From assembly GCF_023913735.1 (NCBI RefSeq), contig NZ_JAMXBH010000020.1, forward strand, positions 1 through 64,000: a stretch of DNA of 64,000 bases. The letters run 5' to 3'. The DNA is from Pseudarthrobacter raffinosi (GTDB lineage: Bacteria > Actinomycetota > Actinomycetes > Actinomycetales > Micrococcaceae). A model generated the notes under the pieces. It was not told where the DNA came from. It did no database searches and was given only the letters and a program-made list of their open reading frames with translations. Numbering within the stretch: the first letter of the stretch is position 1; the number at the start of each line of letters is the position of its first letter. Shown here piece after piece: positions 59,810 to 64,000 of this stretch. The translations under genes and the position numbers were made by a program.

Positions 59810-60466
59810 TCAGTCCAACAATTCCCACACCACGGTGACGCTGGCGTTAATGCCCGCGTGGCCCGCCTCCACGCTGATGGCTTCGCTGGCGGCGGCGCGC
59901 TGGATCCGGGCCACCGGAACCGGCCCGGGCGCATCCGGGTGCTCGGCAACGGACATCACCGCGCCAAGCCGCGCGGACGCCAGGGATGCAAACTGTTCGG
60001 CTTTGACTGAGGCATCCTGCCATGCAGCGTCCCGGGCGAGGGCGGCGACGGCTGACTCATCCGAGAAGCCAAGTTCCAGTCCGTTCAGGCGCACGTCATC
60101 GCCGCCGGCGTCTACTGCGGCGGCAATAACGGCGGATGCCGCGCTGACCTGCCGCAGGCGCACGGTGAGCATGCTGGAGGTCACGTACCCGGTCACCTGC
60201 TGGCCCCCGCTGTCGCGCCAGACGAACTCCGGCCGGACGTTCAGTCCGGAGGTCCGGATGTCCGTGTCAGCCAGGCCGTGCCGGCGGAGCGCACCGGATA
60301 CAGCTGCGGACGCTGTTCCTGCATCCGCATAGGCGGCGCCCACGCTGTCCCGCCGACACTCGACGCCCACAGAAATCGTCAGTAAGTCAGGTGGCGCCTC
60401 CGCCGTCCCCGTTCCGGTCACGATAATGGTCCTGTTGCTTGTCGTGGTGTTGGGTTCGCCCGTCAT
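59810..60466 (-). CDS. SIMPL (DUF541) domain protein
   Basis: 218 aa. IIVTGTGTAEAPPDLLTISV near the N-terminus and LGAVMSVAEHP fit the SIMPL/YggE family, linked to oxidative stress in E. coli. No clear signal peptide. Two bases after the upstream gene's stop, so they are one operon. Function unknown. Confidence 0.85.
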   Translation of the reverse strand: MTGEPNTTTSNRTIIVTGTGTAEAPPDLLTISVGVECRRDSVGAAYADAGTASAAVSGALRRHGLADTDIRTSGLNVRPEFVWRDSGGQQVTGYVTSSMLTVRLRQVSAASAVIAAAVDAGGDDVRLNGLELGFSDESAVAALARDAAWQDASVKAEQFASLASARLGAVMSVAEHPDAPGPVPVARIQRAAASEAISVEAGHAGINASVTVVWELLD

Positions 60467-60468
60467 TG

Positions 60469-60951
60469 TCAGACCTCGATTCCGACGGCGCCATGGGGCG
60501 CCGGCTTTGGTGTCCGGATGTCAACATAACCGCCGGCTGCCAGGCCGGCCTGCCGTTCGAAGAAATTCGCCGACGCCGGATTGCCCGTCCGGAGCTGCGA
60601 CCAGCCGGCGGCCAGGAAATACAGCGGAAGGAAGGGCAACCCCAGGCAGTAGGCGTACTGGCTGCAGTGCTTTTCCTCATGCCCCAGGAGCGCCGGATTG
60701 GACGTCAGTTCTTCAGCCCGGATCCGGTAGATGACCACGTTGCCCAGGGTGAAGGCCCCCGCATACGGAATGCGCCACCGGTAGCCGGACGCCATGACCA
60801 GCCCGCGGGGGCCTTTGCTGACGGCGGTTCCCGCAGCCGCGGCAACGGCCAGGCCCAGCAGGGTAGTGCCGTTGGCCAGGTTGGCGAGCTGTCGTACGCG
60901 CTGCCCCGGCGTCAACAGCTGCGCGGCTGACGGGCCCTGCCCTTGTGTCAT
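60469..60951 (-). CDS. HEXXH-motif protein of unknown function
   Basis: 160 aa. A hydrophobic segment at about 29-46 and the motif GHEEKHCSQYAYCLG (HEEKH) near residue 91 suggest a zinc peptidase-like site, with a following FFERQAGL helix that could give a third ligand. ATG six bases after TACCAT (60958-60963 complement). Not a family I can name. Confidence 0.6.
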   Translation of the reverse strand: MTQGQGPSAAQLLTPGQRVRQLANLANGTTLLGLAVAAAAGTAVSKGPRGLVMASGYRWRIPYAGAFTLGNVVIYRIRAEELTSNPALLGHEEKHCSQYAYCLGLPFLPLYFLAAGWSQLRTGNPASANFFERQAGLAAGGYVDIRTPKPAPHGAVGIEV

Positions 60952-60978
60952 GAGGCCATGGTAACCGGAGCCTTCACT

Positions 60979-61010
60979 TAGACTGGAGGATAGTGGCCGC
61001 CAGTTTTTGA
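60979..61010 (+). promoter_or_regulatory. pheS promoter and five-codon ORF candidate
   Basis: TAGACT (60979-60984) then GTG-GCC-GCC-AGT-TTT-TGA (60993-61010). The leader to pheS is about 145 bases and holds no longer gene. One Phe codon only, so any attenuation is speculative. Confidence 0.3.
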
Positions 61011-61153
61011 CCGGTGTGCCCTGACCTGGTCATCGAGTGCATTCAGCAAGCATGGATTCACGGAATGACCTGCCAGTGACGGATGCGCTGCCGGGTAACC
61101 GCGCGCGGCTGCACCCCTCACCGGCAGCCCCGACTCGTAGCTAAGAACAGTAG

Positions 61154-62215
61154 ATGACTGAAACTTTGCCGGGCGCCGCCATCCCGAACCCTACGGATGA
61201 AGCCGCCATCACTGCCGCTGTAGACCAGGCCATCGCCGCCATTGCCGGCGCAGGCACCCTTGACGAACTCAAGGCGGTGAGGCTGGCGCACACCGGTGAG
61301 AAGTCACCGCTCAGCCTGGCCAACCGGGAGATCGGCGGACTGCCGAAAGACCAGAAAGCCGTAGCCGGCAAACTCATGGGTTCCTCACGGGGCCGGGTCA
61401 ACAAGGCGCTCGCGGACCGCACCGCCGAGCTGGAAGCACAAAACGACGCCCGGATCCTGCTGGAAGAGACGGTGGACGTCACTGCCGCACCCCGCCGTCG
61501 TCGGGCAGGAGCGCGTCACCCGCTCTCCACGCTGCAGGACCGCGTGGCGGACATCTTTGTGGGCATGGGCTGGGAAATCGCCGAAGGCCCCGAGGTGGAA
61601 TCCGAATGGTTCAACTTCGACGCCCTGAACTTCAAGCCGGACCACCCCGCCCGCGAAATGCAGGACACGTTTTTCGTGGAGCCGCCGGAGGCCCACCTGG
61701 TGATGCGTACGCACACCTCCCCGGTGCAGGTCCGGTCCATGCTGGAACGCGAGTTGCCCATCTACGTCCTCTGCCCCGGCAAGGTGTTCCGCACCGATGA
61801 ACTGGACGCGACGCACACCCCGGTCTTCCACCAGTTCGAGGGCCTCGCCATCGACAAGAACTTGAGCATGGCCGACCTCCTGGGCACCCTGGAGCACTTC
61901 ACCCGGCAGTTGTTCGGCGACGAAGCGTCCGTCCGGCTGCGCCCGAACTATTTCCCCTTCACCGAACCCTCCGCGGAACTCGACATCTGGCACCCGGGCG
62001 CCAAGGGCGGCCCGCGCTGGATCGAATGGGGCGGCTGCGGCATGATCAACCCCAACGTCCTCCGCGCCGCGGGCATCGACCCGGATATCTACTCCGGTTT
62101 CGCATTTGGCATGGGTATCGAGCGCGCGCTCATGTTCCGCAATGACGTCGGCGACATGCGCGACATGATCGAAGGCGACGTACGTTTCAGCGAGCACTTC
62201 GGGATGGAGATCTAA
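61154..62215 (+). CDS. pheS: phenylalanine-tRNA ligase alpha subunit
   Basis: 353 aa class II synthetase subunit with the catalytic site. A helical N-terminus (1-100) is followed by motif 2 (FRTDELDATHTPVFHQFEGL) and motif 3 (GFAFGMGIERALMF). Two bases before pheT, so the pair is co-translated. Confidence 0.97.
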   Translation: MTETLPGAAIPNPTDEAAITAAVDQAIAAIAGAGTLDELKAVRLAHTGEKSPLSLANREIGGLPKDQKAVAGKLMGSSRGRVNKALADRTAELEAQNDARILLEETVDVTAAPRRRRAGARHPLSTLQDRVADIFVGMGWEIAEGPEVESEWFNFDALNFKPDHPAREMQDTFFVEPPEAHLVMRTHTSPVQVRSMLERELPIYVLCPGKVFRTDELDATHTPVFHQFEGLAIDKNLSMADLLGTLEHFTRQLFGDEASVRLRPNYFPFTEPSAELDIWHPGAKGGPRWIEWGGCGMINPNVLRAAGIDPDIYSGFAFGMGIERALMFRNDVGDMRDMIEGDVRFSEHFGMEI

Positions 62216-62217
62216 CA

Positions 62218-64000
62218 GTGCGTATCCCACTTTCCTGGCTGCGTGAATTCGCAGCAGTACCGGCCGGAGCAACGGCCGAAGACGTGATGGCCGAACTGGT
62301 CAAGGTCGGTTTTGAAGAAGAGGACGTCCACCGTCCCACGGACGCCTTGCAGGGTCCGGTTGTGGTGGGCCAGGTCCTGAGCATCGTCAAGGAACCCCAG
62401 ACCAACGGCAAAACCATCAACTGGTGCCAGGTCCGGGTTGTCCCCGAAGGCCAGGAACAGACCCTGACCGGCGACAGCATCGACCCGTCCGGGGTGCAGG
62501 GGATCATCTGCGGCGCCCACAACTTCGTGGAGGGCGACAAGGTAGTAGTCACGCTGCCCGGCGCGGTCCTGCCCGGCGACTTCCACATCTCCGCGCGGAA
62601 GACCTACGGCCACCTGTCCGCCGGCATGATCGCCTCCGTGCGTGAGCTTGGCATCGGCGAGGACCACGACGGCATCCTGGTCCTGTCCCGCATCGGGCTT
62701 GATCCGGAAATCGGCACGGACGCCATGGAACTGCTCGGCCTTTATGACCAGGCAGCCGAGATCAACGTGACCCCGGACCGCGGCTACGCGTTCTCCATCC
62801 GTGGTGTGGCCCGTGAATACGCCCACGCCACCGGCACGGGATTCACGGACCCCGCTACCAAGGTCCAGGCTCCGGCGGAGCTTTCCGGCGGCTACGGCGT
62901 GAAGCTCAACGACGACGCTCCCATCTATGGCAAGCCCGGCTGCGACCGTTTCGTGGCCCGCACCGTCCGCGGCGTCGACGCCACCAAACCGACGCCCCCG
63001 TGGATGACCTCAAGGCTCCGGCTTGCCGGGATCCGCTCCATCTCCCTGCCCGTGGACATCTCCAACTACGTGATGCTCGAGCTTGGCCAGCCCACGCACT
63101 GCTATGACCTGGACAAGCTGTCCGGCGACATCGTGGTCCGCCGCGCCGTGGCGGGGGAGAAGATCACCACCCTGGACGACAAGGAGCGCGCGCTCGATAT
63201 CGAGGACCTCCTCATCACCGACGGTTCCGGCGCGATCGGCATTGCCGGCGTGATGGGCGGTGCAGCCACCGAGGTGAGCGATTCGACGTCGAACGTCCTG
63301 GTGGAAGCTGCGCACTTCGACGAGGTGTCCATTGGCCGTTCCCGCCGCCGGCACAAGCTGCCGTCCGAGGCGTCCAAGCGCTTCGAGCGCGGCGTCGACT
63401 GGCACGTGGCGGACATCGCTGCCCAGCGTGTTGTTGACCTCCTGGTGGACCTCGCCGGCGGGGTTGCCGACCAGGCGGGGACCGACGTCGGGACCGCGCC
63501 GGACGCCGTGACCATCGCGCTGCCGGCAGCCTTCGCTTCCCAGCGGATCGGCATCGATTTCACCGAGGAACAGATCACCACTTCGCTGGTGGACCTCGGC
63601 GCCGTGGTGGAAAAGAACGACGGCGGCTGGACCGTTACCGCCCCCAGCTGGCGCAACGACCTGGAAACCAAGGAAGACCTCACCGAGGAAATCGCAAGGC
63701 TGGTGGGCTACGACAACATCCCCGCCACCCTTCCGGTGGCCCCTCCGGGACGTGGCCTGACCCGCGTGCAGCAGCAGCGCCGTCGGCTCATCCAGTCACT
63801 GGCCGACGCCGGTCTGACCGAAGTCCTGGCCTACCCGTTCGTCTCCAAGGCGGCCAACGACACGTTCGGCGTCGCCGAGCAGGGGGCGGCCCGGAGCGCG
63901 GTCAAGCTGGCGAACCCGATCAGCGAGGAACACGGCTTCCTGCGCACGTCCATCCTCCCCGGGCTGATCGAGGTGGCCAAGCGGAACTACTCCCGCGGGT
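62218..64000 (+). CDS. pheT: phenylalanine-tRNA ligase beta subunit, partial (3' end outside window)
   Basis: The frame opens at GTG 62218 (VRIPLSWLREF) and stays open to the window edge, giving 594 codons without a stop; the full protein is usually about 830-850 aa. The N-terminal EMAP/tRNA-binding domain (VVGQVLSIVKEP, ICGAHNFVEGDKV), B3/B4 editing domain and B5 part (RIGIDFTEEQI) are visible. Confidence 0.97.
   Translation, partial: MRIPLSWLREFAAVPAGATAEDVMAELVKVGFEEEDVHRPTDALQGPVVVGQVLSIVKEPQTNGKTINWCQVRVVPEGQEQTLTGDSIDPSGVQGIICGAHNFVEGDKVVVTLPGAVLPGDFHISARKTYGHLSAGMIASVRELGIGEDHDGILVLSRIGLDPEIGTDAMELLGLYDQAAEINVTPDRGYAFSIRGVAREYAHATGTGFTDPATKVQAPAELSGGYGVKLNDDAPIYGKPGCDRFVARTVRGVDATKPTPPWMTSRLRLAGIRSISLPVDISNYVMLELGQPTHCYDLDKLSGDIVVRRAVAGEKITTLDDKERALDIEDLLITDGSGAIGIAGVMGGAATEVSDSTSNVLVEAAHFDEVSIGRSRRRHKLPSEASKRFERGVDWHVADIAAQRVVDLLVDLAGGVADQAGTDVGTAPDAVTIALPAAFASQRIGIDFTEEQITTSLVDLGAVVEKNDGGWTVTAPSWRNDLETKEDLTEEIARLVGYDNIPATLPVAPPGRGLTRVQQQRRRLIQSLADAGLTEVLAYPFVSKAANDTFGVAEQGAARSAVKLANPISEEHGFLRTSILPGLIEVAKRNYSRG

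Overview
The window is about 64 kb of high-GC chromosomal DNA. Protein similarity, gene order and signal style point to a Micrococcaceae actinobacterium, most like Arthrobacter/Pseudarthrobacter: an actinobacterial truB-ribF-rpsO-pnp-M16 peptidase order, PriA in place of separate HisA and TrpF, ClgR, DUF3046 beside recA, actinobacterial LexA boxes, and many leaderless transcripts. It is mostly a core-genome segment. I see no prophage, insertion sequence, CRISPR array, tRNA or rRNA.

Layout. 0-11.5 kb: a nucleoside deaminase, an aminotransferase, truB, two membrane proteins, ribF, a kynA-kynU catabolic pair lying between ribF and rpsO, then rpsO, pnp and an M16 peptidase. 11.5-15.4 kb: small accessory genes, a LuxR-type regulator with stacked inverted repeats in front of it, a DUF222/HNH protein and a cluster of degenerate 32-33 bp repeats. 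15.4-21.5 kb: molybdenum cofactor genes (moaD, moaA on the minus strand; then a membrane-anchored molybdopterin oxidoreductase, moeA, moaC, mogA, moaE). 21.5-32.3 kb: dapB, dapA, RNase J, FtsK, PgsA and PncC/CinA, with an acyltransferase-like membrane protein, a LexA-controlled small gene and a nitrilase-family hydrolase. 32.5-45.5 kb: clgR, a MarR regulator, recA-recX, miaB-miaA-dapF, a methyltransferase, hflX-dinG, lexA and a divergent LysM protein. 45.6-55 kb: hisC-hisB-hisH-(small membrane protein)-priA, an SseB-like protein, an MFS transporter, infC-rpmI-rplT and an rRNA methyltransferase. 55-64 kb: stress membrane protein, CDF transporter, a frameshifted MFS gene, a MutT hydrolase, an SOS-box radical SAM gene, a SIMPL protein, an HEXXH protein, and pheS-pheT (pheT runs off the end).

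How the parts work together. The most coherent regulatory theme is DNA damage: recA, lexA, the LysM protein, a truncated DUF222-like gene and a radical SAM gene all carry LexA-type operators, and two of those operators are the same 16-mer 35 kb apart. A second theme is translation and ribosome function (rpsO, infC with an AUU start, rpmI, rplT, hflX, miaA/miaB, pheST). hflX is preceded by a six-codon leaderless reading frame followed at once by a nested hairpin, which looks like an unrecognised attenuator. About twenty genes have a TANNNT box 6-8 bases before the start codon, so leaderless initiation is common here and was used to choose starts. All functions are inferred from sequence alone.
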